In this document: positions 26,585 to 38,137 of the stretch, one piece after another
How the letters are laid out: each line of letters starts with the position of its first letter
How positions within the stretch are numbered: position 1 is the first letter of the stretch
Origin: Trochalopteron elliotii
Lineage: Eukaryota > Chordata > Aves > Passeriformes > Leiothrichidae
Reading direction: 5' to 3'
Assembly: GCA_024734555.1 (NCBI GenBank)
Contig: JANPWX010000076.1
Location: forward strand, 1,380,689-1,444,688
Length of the DNA: 64,000 nucleotides
Notes under the pieces: generated by a model
Database searches by the model: none
Told to the model about the DNA's origin: nothing
The model's input: the letters and a program-made list of their open reading frames with translations, nothing else
Made by a program: the position numbers and the translations under genes

Positions 26585-27100
26585 CATAGATCATAGAATC
26601 ATAGAATGAATCACAGAATGAATCATAGAATGGTTTGGGTTAGAAGAGACCTTAAAAATCATCTAGCTCCAACCATCCTGCCATGGGTAGGAATTCTTTC
26701 CATTACACCAGGTTGCCCAGAGCTCCATCCAAACTGGTTTTGAACATGTCAGGGATGGAGCATCCACAACTTCTTGGGATACCCTGATCCAGTGTCACAC
26801 CACCCTTGTAGTAAAGAATTTTTTCCTAAGATCTAATCTAAACCTACTATCAGTTTGAATCCATTCCCCCTTATCCTGTCACTCCATGCTCATGTAAAAA
26901 GTCCCTCTCTGTCTTTCTTGTAGGCTCCCTTCAGGTACTGGAAGGCCACAATTACATCAACCCTTAACATCTTTTCCAGGCTGAACATTCCCAATTCTTT
27001 CAGTTTTTCTTCGTGGGAGAGGTGCTTCATCCCTCTAAACAACTCAGTGGCCCTCCTCTGGACTTGATCCAACAGGTCCATGTCCTTCCTGTGCTGGGGA
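26585..27100 (-). mobile_element. CR1 LINE, 5'-truncated, with expanded 3' terminal repeat
   Basis: The left edge holds several imperfect copies of the CR1 terminal unit (ATAGAATC/CAGAATGA type) from 26589 to about 26630. The usual reverse-complemented CR1 3' region follows (TGGTTTGGGTTAGAAGAGAC; CCAGGTTGCCCAGAGCTCCA; GTCCCTCTCTGTCTTTCTTG; CTCCTCTGGACTTGATCCAA). Similarity ends near GTGCTGGGGA at 27100. A minus-strand open frame at 26890-27156 is a remnant of the CR1 ORF2 C-terminus (EKLKELGMFSLEKML is typical). Sense orientation with KHDRBS2. Confidence 0.93.
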
Positions 27101-30100
27101 ACTATCATGATTTTATGTCTGACAGATTTACTAACTGCAAACAAAATAGCTTGCAAATAGATTCTCGGTCATCTCAGCTATGATGGGGATTTGCTCTGCA
27201 AAGACGAAGAACACATTTTCTAATCTTCTCATAATGGAAATCTGTAAGGATATTAGTCCATTATAAGCTGTAAATGAGTCTGAGTAAAATACATGATTTT
27301 TTAATGACTAGTGATTATGGCTATTCTAATGGAAATTTACTGAAGATTCATTTTCATGGAATGTGCAGAGTACTCAGACCATGTACAATTCCAGTAACAG
27401 CGGCTCCTTGGCAGTGCAGTCTGGACTGGACCAGAACTTTGTATGAGAGAGTACTTTAAAAAGCTATCACTTGTAAAGGAAAAGTAAAGGAAGTCAAAAT
27501 GAGTTCTGTTTGTTTATCTTGAGATAACTTGATTGGGGTGATGATGGTAACTTTTGGCTTGGGTAACTTAGTCTGTAACTCAGCGGAAACTTCTGTGTTC
27601 CTCACTACAAATTTTTAGAATACATTGTTTACCTAAGAACAGATACATCCTCTCTGGAAGGCAGGCTCCTTTGCAAGGCACATGCAAATCCTAGAATCAC
27701 AAAGAAAGTAGCCTGAAGGATGGCAAGGGCTTTCTTCCAGGAAGTCCAATGTTCAGAATTTCATGCTGTTCTTCTTAGCGCCCCAAAGAAAACACCAGGT
27801 GTGCACTCACTTCAGAAGAGCTCACCCTGGGCAGAAGATGCCATTGGTACTAAAGTGGCCATGTCAAGATGTCAGTGACTAAGTGCAGTCAGGGCATTCC
27901 CCCTAAAAGCTCACAGCACTCTGCTCCAGATCCTCTACCCAGAACTCCCCATCGCCCAGGAGCATTTGCATGGCATCCAAACCAGAATGGACTAACAAAA
28001 CCCCAAACAGACATACAACTGAAAGAGTAGAATAATTTTAGAATTCAGCTTAAAACAGATAATTGTATCCTGAAAAGGTTACGTACCTGCAGTCTTCAGT
28101 CAGCTAATTTTACTGCACTAAAAATTAATATTAATTTTGCACTTAAGTTTTATTATCCAGATAATCCCTGGCAATTTAAATCACTCCTCCAACCCCCTTT
28201 ATATGCTCAGATTTATGCAAGAAGAAATAACCTTGTGCACAGGCTTTGACTGTTGCAAAATTTTCATTACATGGTAACCATATCTCAGATAATCAAAAAA
28301 TATGCAGATTAAATCAATCAAATGTAGTCAATTTGCCCAATGTCACCATGAGTTTACCACAAAATTTCCTTGTACTAAAAGCTTTTTCCCAGGAAATACT
28401 GTAACCTGCCTCTGGCTGAAAATGAAGTATTTTGTTTTCCAGTTCTTTACTGCTTTAGCACCTGTGGTCCCCCTTGTTGCTCATTTTCAATACCAGTACA
28501 AATGAACGTAAAAGAAAATTGAACAATAACCCTGTTTATGGCAGACTATCTCCACAGATTTGAGACAAAAGATGAGGATATTTTTAGCACTGTATGAACA
28601 TCCTCAAATGCTATGACTGACATTAAATGCTGAAAAAAACACATTTCTTGTTCTTTCTTCCCTTCCCCCTAAACTGGAAAGAGGGAAAAATAAAAAATAT
28701 TTCCTAAATAAAGAACAATGTACCACAGAAACTCAGCAAAGCTTCAGCTCCTAACAGACTTAGCTCATTGTGCTAGGTTTTCCATCTAAATATTAGGGGT
28801 TTTGAGGCAAAGTGTGCAATGACCAAGTTACTCAAGCTCTTCAAAGACATATAATCTCCCTCCCAAGGCCGTGTTCAACCCCAAGTCTTTGCTGACGTGC
28901 TGGATCTGAGACAAAGGTCCCAGTTTGAAAAGACAGTTATAGGACAAATGAACAATTATGTTCATTTCCCATGAGTGGGGTTCATTTACCTTGATTTAGG
29001 CATCCAGAAGTTAGATTTTTAAGTCTAAACTAATCTCATGGAGCTCTCAGTGGAAACAAACAGGGTGAGTCATCTGAAACTGAGGCTGGTGTTCAAGATG
29101 ACTTGGGAGTTTAGGCGAATAAATCAGTTTATGGATTGAAGCATCTTTTTGGATTGGTCCAAATCATATTAATAAAGAAGAAATAAAAATACAATTGGTA
29201 ACTATGAAAATGGGAGGAAAAAAGCATTGGTTGGATTCTTTTATAAAAATTATCAGGATGAAGAAAAAAAATTAAAAGCAATAGAACCACGTCAGACAAT
29301 TTTAAAGACTGCTGGCAGCACTTTGGAAACTGACTGAAGAATTACAGACATCATTTTAACTGCTCAGGAAAAGATAATATATCCAGCATGAATCTGAAAC
29401 GTTGAATTTGCTCTTCCAAACACATATTTAAGCATTACCTGTTTTCACTGGGCATGCTGAATGAAAATTACAGTATTTTACAACTGACCTACATGTTGTA
29501 CTGCTGGTGACATGAAGAGCAAAGAAAGAGGTGGAAACCCAAGCAATCAGGCAAGTGTGGGCTGAGATGTTACTATTACCACCTTCATACCTATTTTTTG
29601 TGGCACAGTGTAATTCTTCTTTCACTCAGAAAGAGTGATTGCAAAAGCAACACTGACCAACAGATTCTGGTATGATTTAAGAGAGACGATATACCTAATT
29701 ATGAGAAACTCCATTTGTTCTATTTTCATTTCATGTAAGTTACTGAGGGGTTTGACAGTGATGGAGTTCCCCAGCAGAAAAGGTACATGGTGCTCAGGCT
29801 CCAGGGACTTGTGGGAATGCTGCTGCACCACAGCAGCTGATTAATTAACCCTCTCCCAGCTGTCATTTACCAATTACATCCTTTCACAATCAGTAAGTCT
29901 GTCATGAAAGGACAGGTTCTGCTCTGCAGTCTGAACAATGGCACTGTGGCCATCATGTTTTACTACTGCACTCCCCTAAGATTCATGGAGGAGCCTGGAG
30001 AAAACACTTGAGATGCCTCTCTGGTAAGCAGAGCATGACAAATTTCCATTAACAATGCTCCTTGACCTCTGGCCATGATGGGGATTACTACCCCTTGGCT

Positions 30101-33100
30101 CACTTGCCTCCAGTCTCGTGCTCTCCCTCCCGTGTTCCCTGTGCCCCGTCCCAGAAGCTGCAATGCCTCCTCCAGCATCACACTGCACATGTGTTTCCTT
30201 GGCACATCCCTCCTTCATATTCACAGAGACCTCCACCCACCAGGGACTTACATGTAAAATGGCCAACAAAAAAGGAGAGATGCTTGCCTGCTTTTTAAAT
30301 TTTTTTTTTTTCTCCCCAGTATCTCTCTGAATCCCATTCTGTCAAAAGGGTGTTTTTATGCTAGAAACATTTAGTGACAAAAAAATCCTCTTCTCAACCC
30401 TTCCTTGCTGCTGCTGTTTTGGCAGACTGCATTCACCAGTGTCTGCCTCTGCTGGGATCACCTGGCCCTGCTGCCAGCACCGAGTGAGAGAGGCATGAGG
30501 GCAACTGAGCAACCCTCCCTAGGGCACAGCGTCCCCAGGAGCCCACTGCCCACAAAGCCTCTAATCCACTCCCATGTGGGTTTTCAGTCTTTCTGCTACC
30601 GTCTCCTCAGACACAAGGGAGGGTGACAAACAAGATGAATCATCGTGTTTGCCACAGAGACAGGAGATCTGAGTCTTCTGTGTCTGTGGAAATGCAGATC
30701 AGGAACTGTAGCACCCTGCTGTGTGGGAAGACAAATTAAATGCCACTTTCAGGAGAATATTATGGCAAATAAACGTAATCTGCATACAATGCAACAATGA
30801 CCCTGGACTATCTAAAACCAACTTCAGACAGCTGGCAGAACTGAAGTCCAAAACCTGTTGGTTTTGTGCTTAGTTCTGTGCTTAGGAATTGCTCTTCTTT
30901 CCTTCCAACAGTAAGAACATATATTTGATCAAGTGCTGCTAGCATCTTCTATCACCAGAATGGTAGAGTCTCTAGACAATGAGTAGAAAGGAGAGGTTAA
31001 CAAACTGAGGTCTGCCAAATTTCCTTTGCGTCCAAAGCAGAAAAAGCTGTTTTTTCAAATTAGGCAAGTATTGATAGGAATGCAGAAATACAGTGGCTTT
31101 ACCTGGGAAGTTCAGAGTCCTTGTCCCTAGACCAGCACATGCAATTGAAATATTTGTAACTTTAAGGATGTCCAGTATACTTTCTTCTTATCTTACCGAA
31201 GCCATATAATAACATTAAAGAAATATATAAGAGGCTAAAAAGCTGTGATGATATCTATTTTCTGAAATTAATATAAAGTCAGCAAATATCATTGCTATAA
31301 TTACACAATATTTTGCATGCTATTTCATAACATGTTTCTAGGGAACGAAAAAAAAAGGGACATGAGGCCGCATTATAAACAGTCCCAGCAGGGTAGAAGG
31401 GAGAACAGGACAGGCTGCCTGCCAGACCCAGCCAGTCCAACACACTAGATCAACAGGTAGGGCTCCCTGAGATTGCCTGAGAGCCAAAGGAAACCTTGGG
31501 TGTATGTGTTGATGGAATGGGTTGCTGTAAGTTTTATTTTAATTTGTGAACACAGGACTTAGGGGAATGCATTGCTAGCAAGTGCCATGCATTGATCTTA
31601 ACTGAAATTTTTCCTTTGCTTTACAACAGCCCCCTTGAAATGAACTAATAAGAAACACACTGTAAAAAACCTTAAAAGTACAGTTTTGAGAACCTTTTAC
31701 TTTCAGGCCAGAGCACAAAGGGTCAGTGCACAAACAAAGTCCAAGATGAAATAAATCATCACATTTGCCAGCGCATGAGGCCTGTGACTGCTCACTAGTT
31801 TTGTAATCAACCCATGCTGTATCTTTTGAGCCACCCACTGCTTCTATCACTTTTTGAATCTAAGCACAGCATGCAGGTGTTTAATTTAGACTTGGTCTTC
31901 TGCACTGAAAGATCAAACCATTCTGGTTCCACATTTGAAAAATCTGCATCCTCTAAGTTTGCAATACTTTTGGTCAACATGACTGACAAATGGTTTAAGC
32001 ACATCAGCCTCTTTCAGTGTCTCCAGTATAGCTCATTACAGTGCTCATCTAAATAGACGGGGGTTTTTTTCCTTGCCCATTTTCAGTAGACTGCTTTGTA
32101 TTTTATTTCTCTTATTTCCACTCATTTTCTTCTACCCAGATGGGTAGAATATATCTGCAAACATAATCTTGAGGGAATCTTTTTATATGTTTCCCAAGTG
32201 TGTTCATAAAGAAACAGGTGACTTGGAAACAGAATCCTTCTGTTCCCTGCTCACAGAATTTCAGCTTTCATTTTCAGAGGAAAAAGAGCTAGAGGTCTAG
32301 AAGGAAAGGGGACACAAAACACAGTAACAAAGGCAGAAAATAATAGGTTTGTCTTTTTTGGTACCTTGTTTATTTAGGTTTGTATAGGCAAACTGAAGGC
32401 CTTTAAAAGATCTTCATTGCTGATTTTCTGCTCCTAGTGGATTAGGAAAGGGATGTGACTGTGCTCTCTATAATGGATAATGGTGGTTTTAGAGCACAGC
32501 ATCAGATTTCCTCACTTTTTTTGTGTGTTTTGAGGAGATAGCTGCAGCTACTTCACTGTTGCCTGATAAGCTCTGGTTTCTGACAAATTAAAAATCATGG
32601 GACATCGATCAGGCACAGCCAGAACGTTGTGCAATGCTGTTTTGCTGACCACTGTCTGGGTTTTTGCAGGCTGCTTGGTGTCCACAGCAGCAGCCTGGCA
32701 CAGCCTCTGGGGCAGCCATGGGAGCGAGGTGCAGGCCCAAGCACTGACATATATGTGCCTCCAGCAGTACTGCCAACCAACCTTGGTGGAACAGCTAAGA
32801 GAGTCGTTCAACAAAACACAGTCTGTGCTGGAGCCAGGTTACATGTGCCAGTGCCTCCATCTGTCACTGGTGACTGTCAGATCTGCTGGTCATGCTGGAC
32901 ATCACCCATTTGGGCTACATGAAAACACACGTCACTACCACATTGCCTGATGAGAGGTTAAAACTAGCAGGCATACAAGACTCCTGAATGGAAAAATGAA
33001 ACAATCCAGTGTGTTGTTTTTACCTTCAAGCTGGAACATAATGTAGGACCCAGTACCCATTTGGCTGCACCTACAGGTCTTTTTGCCTCCCAGTGAAAGA

Positions 33101-34941
33101 AAAACAGGCAAGAGACAGATGAGTCCATGTGAAAGTCTTCACAGGAGGAAGCCAAGAAAAAGACTCTGTTTGGAGTTAGGATTTTTAAAGGAAAGCTTCT
33201 GTTTCTGAACAAGAAAACAGCCTGTTTGTTATTTCCTGATATGTTCAGGTAAAGGATGCATGGCACACATTTTCTGTTAACAAAGTGGAGAAATGCTACT
33301 TATTTTTTCCTCTACAAGATGCAGAAAGGGCATTATCCAACCATGGAGAATGAATAAGAAGTTCTGGAAGTACTAGGAGACTTCTCTTTGTTTGGTGCAA
33401 GGCTAGACATCAAAAGATAAATTTAAGACAAAGCAATAGAATATTGAAAAAGAGTTACAGACTGACTTCAAAATTATGATTTTAGAAAGTCTAAAAGACT
33501 TTAAGAATTATTTTCTATTTGAATATGCTTTCCTGCCCTTTGTAGTCTAGCACATTCCACAGAATAAGATACCACAGATCTTCATAAATCTGTAAGTATG
33601 TTTGACAACTATACCCGTACGTTTGCCTTTGTGCTTTTCATCTGAAAAATCATGTTTTAAGCTCATGTGTGATTAGTTTTGTGACTACTTGAAAGTGAAA
33701 GGCAAGGAAGGACACAATGAGCTGTGCTGAATGCCAAAGGTCTCAAAAAGCTAACTGGGTTGCACCAGCTGGTTTCTGAAGGTGCCTGAGGAACTAGGAA
33801 TAGACAGAAACTTCTCAGAGTGATCAGAAGGCAAAACTCATCCTCCCAGCAGTCACCTTTTCACTTGGCTGAGGAGAACATGTTTAGATGGTGTGCTCTG
33901 CCCTCAGTCTGGGATGAACTCACATACAGCTGAAAGCCAGGTGCTGCAGAGCTGCAATAAGCACAGCAGAAACACTAAATCTATCTGCTGGAAGGTGGGC
34001 GCATTATCTCAGGCTCAGCACAGAGGTGGTGTCTTCCACTCACAGTTCATTTCCACTAACTAAGCAGAGCTGGCATCCTGCTTATAGGAAAAAAAGAAGA
34101 AAAATAAACCCCACAGCCACGATTACTGTTGCTGTTTCATATTCTGTCTCTCTCATGGCACGATTAGAGCATCCCTTCTTTCAGAATGATGAAAGATTTT
34201 TCCACACAAGTGGAAAAAGTCCTTTTCCTCCTTACTTTGCAAAGCTCCTCAAGCGTGTCTGTCTTCCAATTCATGAGTACATGACTATTCTACAAAGCAC
34301 AGTTTCAAAGTTGTCTGTCAAAGCCAAATCACATCCATACTTCCCAAACTACTCTTCATTCAGGGGTGTATTGATTCCTCCAAAGAGAGTACAACTTCTA
34401 AATCTCAACTGGATAAAAGCATCAGCTGTGAAACTCCACCTCTCACATAAATTCAGACAGTTGAATGTGCCCACTGTCACTTTCTGCTTGGCTTTATTTA
34501 GTACCACAATCATTCCTACACTGAGAGGAGTAAAATACAGAACACTGGTTATCTTCACTTTCCTCCGGAGGCCTGTGCTGCCTTCTCAATTAATTATATA
34601 ATTCCTGAATTAAAGGCACTCAATCCCCCCTGTTGTGACTGGATGACTACTTTTCAAAAAACCAACCATGATAAGTTCCTTAAAAGCCCATGCTCTGAAA
34701 ATGGACTTACACTGTCACAGCCATTTTAGGACAGTGAGATTAGGGAGCGAAAGGAAAGTGGCTCCATTAGAACCATCCAGGCAATATACAATGGCTACTC
34801 TGTATCTATGAAGTGAATATGAATTAGTAAAACATTTAAGATTGTGAGTAATAAAAGAATCACATTTCAGGTTCTACCACAGATTGAAATGCTTTTATTT
34901 TGAAAATGACAGTTGTGCTAAGGTTTAATTAAATTAATAAT

Positions 34942-34977
34942 GAAAAAGGAAAAAAAATTAAAAAAGAAAAAAAAAAT
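34942..34977. repeat. A-rich low-complexity stretch
   Basis: Runs of A interrupted by single G and TT. Confidence 0.75.
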
Positions 34978-35869
34978 ACTTTCAAACAAAAAAGATCTAA
35001 ATACAGAGGCAATGGAAAGAAATAAAGAAATTACAAAGGTCAGATGCAAAATGCGCTGTACCCTCAGCATTATTCACCAACATAGCAGCCCCAGGGCTCA
35101 GGATCACAGTGCTTAATGTATTAATTTTTTTCCTGGCTAGTCCCTGAAAGCATCTGCATACACTATTTCAGGACTAAAAGGACTTATGCAATGCTTTGCT
35201 AGGCTTACATAGATAACATGAGTATGCTTTTTTCCTCAGCCAAATCCTTCTTTTCATAGACATTGCATCTCTGAAAGCATATCTACAAAATTAACACAAC
35301 AGTAAAAGTGCACGTGGCACATAAATGCAAAAAATAGATATATTGCATTAATAAATTTACAGCTTAGAAATACTGAAATTCCCACCATTATGCATTATTA
35401 AATATGATACTTCATATTTAATTCTGAATTTCTAGCTATCTACTTCTGTGGTCTATGTAAATTATACTGCATTGAAAAATAAACATTTTTATTTAGATTC
35501 TCTGTTGTAATTTTTCTGGCAGAAGCACTAAGTCATTTACTTATATCCTTGGAAAATGTTGCAAGTGTAAATGTTGGTATAATCTGGTTTTATGTTTCTA
35601 AGCCAAGTAATAAATGAAGTGAGGTTTTCATTGCAGTATTTATAATGCATTTTGCTTGTTGCAGAATGAGACATATTGATCAAAAATCTTTCATGAAAAT
35701 AGCTACTGCAGCCAATGCAGCATGAATCAGCTTAGGATTCAAGCTGGAATAGGTACAAAGACAAATTACTAGGATGCTCAGAAGTACTGGGAGTATCTTT
35801 TAGGAGAGGCATTTAAAATAGCTTGTGCTTTTTGCCTAGTAGATTTAGAAGGGGCATATGTTAGCTATT

Positions 35870-35915
35870 AAAAAAAAAAAGAAAAAAAAAAGAAAAAAGA
35901 AACAGGAAGAAAAAT
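35870..35915. repeat. Purine-only A/G-rich stretch
   Basis: About 46 bp of A with regularly spaced G and a single C. It makes a pyrimidine tract on the strand transcribed as KHDRBS2. Confidence 0.75.
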
Positions 35916-37367
35916 GAAACTGAAGGACTAAATTTCAATCTACCAGAGATTATTTTTGCCTGGAGAGAGCCTTCAGATGCTAGTAATGGGAGCAGAACTC
36001 TTTGTAAGAGTTTAATCAGGTCATTAAAATGGCCATGTAATACGATTACAGACAGAGCAGGAGCAAGTCCCCCTCTAGAGCAGGAAAGTGTGATCTTCTG
36101 ACACAGTTTTGTTATGCTCAGTTCTAACAACATCCTTCTTTGAGTTAGCACTTCAGCATTAAATATATGCTGAAGCTTCACTGATTTCTTTGGACTTTTA
36201 CAATCTCTGTTGCCTACCAGGACAGTCAGTCAGATAGTATTTGGAGCTTCAGGCAATGTATGAGATAGCTGGTGCATCCCTTTTTGCACAAGCAGTGCCT
36301 TACTGGAGTGCTGGTAAGTTAGTTGATTATTTTTACTGACATGTGAATTGCTTAAATATGAAATGCTTTTGTTAGGAGAAAAATAAAGGCCAAACACACT
36401 GATTTGTTTTGCACTTTTCAAAATATTTGTATTTTTTATTTCTTCCTCTATTTTAGAAAACTAATAAATATATACACATATTTATGCATGTACATATAAT
36501 TTCTTTTTACTGTGCAATTTCCCGTCAATTTGAAGTAAAGAGCAAAATGGATGGTAATAATGGCAATAATATTAAGGCACATACAATGGGGTAAAATGGA
36601 GAATGAGAAACTCTAGTAAACCTTACAATTGAAGCATAGAATTTTTAAATTTAATGTTAGTATCAGAATCCAATTATCTCTAAGTACTTCATCAAAGTAT
36701 ACTTAAAATGCACACAGAGATACAACCATGTAATTAATTTTCACTGTTCACTACTGGACCAAGTGCCTGACCAGGTTTCCTTGGTCACCTTTTCCTCCAC
36801 CTCTAACTGAATCCTTCCTGCCTGTGAGCTTTCCTGGGCCAGGTTTGCCATGAATCCAAACGAGATGCCTGCTGCTGCCTGTGCAGAACAACATCCTGGC
36901 TGCTCCAAAACGAAGCCGAAGTTGCTGCCAGGAACTGACAGTGCTCAGCTCATGGCCTGTGTGTGCCTGAGCTGCACATCCCTCCCTGCACTGGCCAAGG
37001 TGTTCGCCCCTGTCAGTGACCAGAAGTGGGCTGTGATTTAAAGCAAACCACTTGGCATGAACTGAGCAGCCTATTCTCACATCTGACTCTCAATAAATCT
37101 GTAAAGCAAAAGTGCTGAACATAAAGTGGGCATAATAGACATTTCAAGAGATTATGCACGTGGTCATTAGTGCTTTGCTGAATTGAGATTTTACACCAAT
37201 TATTCTGCTACTGAATTTTTCAAATGTCCATTGTGACTTCCTATGTTCCTCGTTAGGCATAGCTGACAGCTTTCTGGCATTAAAGAATGATTCTTTCAAT
37301 TAGAAGATCACAGTAAGTAATGTATTATTAAGATGAACAATAATACTCCTATTTCATATAGTGTGCC

Positions 37368-37385
37368 ATATATATATATATATAT
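37368..37385. repeat. (AT)n microsatellite at the LTR insertion site
   Basis: Nine AT units directly abut the left end of LTR copy B, which appears to have inserted at the edge of this repeat. Confidence 0.9.
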
Positions 37386-37838
37386 GTGTCCTGGAAAGAC
37401 AAGTGTCTGCTAAGGAATGCAGGAGCCTCCCTTGAAGATGTAAATCCCCCTTCCTTCTGAATTATTATAATTTTGAAATTAAGGGGCTTTCAGGAAAAGA
37501 TATGGGAATAGGAGTAACAGTTCTTTACTAGGAAAATTAAAATAAAAATGCTGTAGTACAAAAAACCAAACAAAAAAAAACCCAAAAAAACACTGACAGT
37601 GTCAGAATACAGCTTGACACCCTGTTGGTCAGGGTGTTGGTAGCAGTCCAATTAAATCGTGGTTGTAGTCCTCCTGGAGTGACAGATGTGGTTCTGTTGA
37701 AGCAGTAATCCTGTAGAAGCATGTGTTTTTCTCTGAAGGTCCAGTGGTGGTGAGATGGGTCCAGTCTTTCTGGGAATCCAGTGGAAACAGGCTGTCCTGG
37801 TGTTCCAAATCTCAGATTATACCCAGGTAGGAATGTTT

Positions 37839-37872
37839 GGCTCCTCCCCTTGGGTGGAGCATCTCACAATGG
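37839..37872 (-). promoter_or_regulatory. Conserved U3 promoter block of LTR copy B
   Basis: Nearly identical to 8697-8730 in copy A, and placed the same distance from the TATA-like box. Confidence 0.5.
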
Positions 37873-37910
37873 GATGATGTAATTTTATCAGTCATGCAGT
37901 GAGACTTAAT

Positions 37911-38080
37911 GGCCCATTAACACAACATACCCCCCTGAAGGGAACATGGGTGGTGAAAGAGATAAAGAACTCTGCCCCACCTGGTTTTAACAGTTGGCCC
38001 ATTAACAGAAGATATCCCCAGAAGTTATAAGGAATGGAAGAGATAAGGAAACACTGACCCACCCCACCTGGTTTTAACAG
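37911..38080 (-). repeat. Tandem 85-bp duplication in the U3 of LTR copy B
   Basis: Two imperfect units, 37911-37995 and 37996-38080, each start with GGCCCATTAAC and end with CACCTGGTTTTAACAG, with a GAGATAA(A/G)GAA core. Duplicated U3 blocks in retroviral LTRs often act as enhancers; that role is inferred here. Confidence 0.85.
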
Positions 38081-38137
38081 ATGGTAATAGAATACATACT
38101 TTTGATTACATCTTGCATTGCAACCTAAGAAAATATG

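Larger units (their letters stand above)
27101..37365. other. Unannotated intron sequence
   Basis: About 10 kb with no transposon that I can name. GC-richer patches occur at about 30060-30620, 32600-32950 and 36750-37070. A-rich runs lie at 34942-34977 and 35870-35915. The longest open frame of the window (34026-34601, plus) lies here but shows no known domain. The patches may be old, unrecognised repeats or conserved elements. Confidence 0.5.
37387..38132 (-). mobile_element. Solo LTR of an avian endogenous retrovirus, copy B (746 bp)
   Basis: The left end TGTCCTGGAAAGAC and the right end CCTAAGAAA are the two LTR termini; the right end carries an apparent CA to AA change. The flanking repeat is ATATG at 37382-37386 and 38133-38137. 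The left copy borders an AT microsatellite, so this duplication is less certain than those of copies A and C. Read on the minus strand, the U3 has a tandem duplication (37911-38080) and the conserved promoter block at 37839-37872. A TATAAT-like box follows (complement of 37816-37821), then an AGTAAA signal (complement of 37524-37529). U3 matches copy A and the R/U5 part matches copy C. No internal retroviral genes are present. Same orientation as KHDRBS2. Confidence 0.88.

Noticed and set aside
8445..38132. One rearranged provirus joining LTR copies A and B
   Set aside because: Each copy has its own flanking duplication and its own 3' part, so they are separate insertions.
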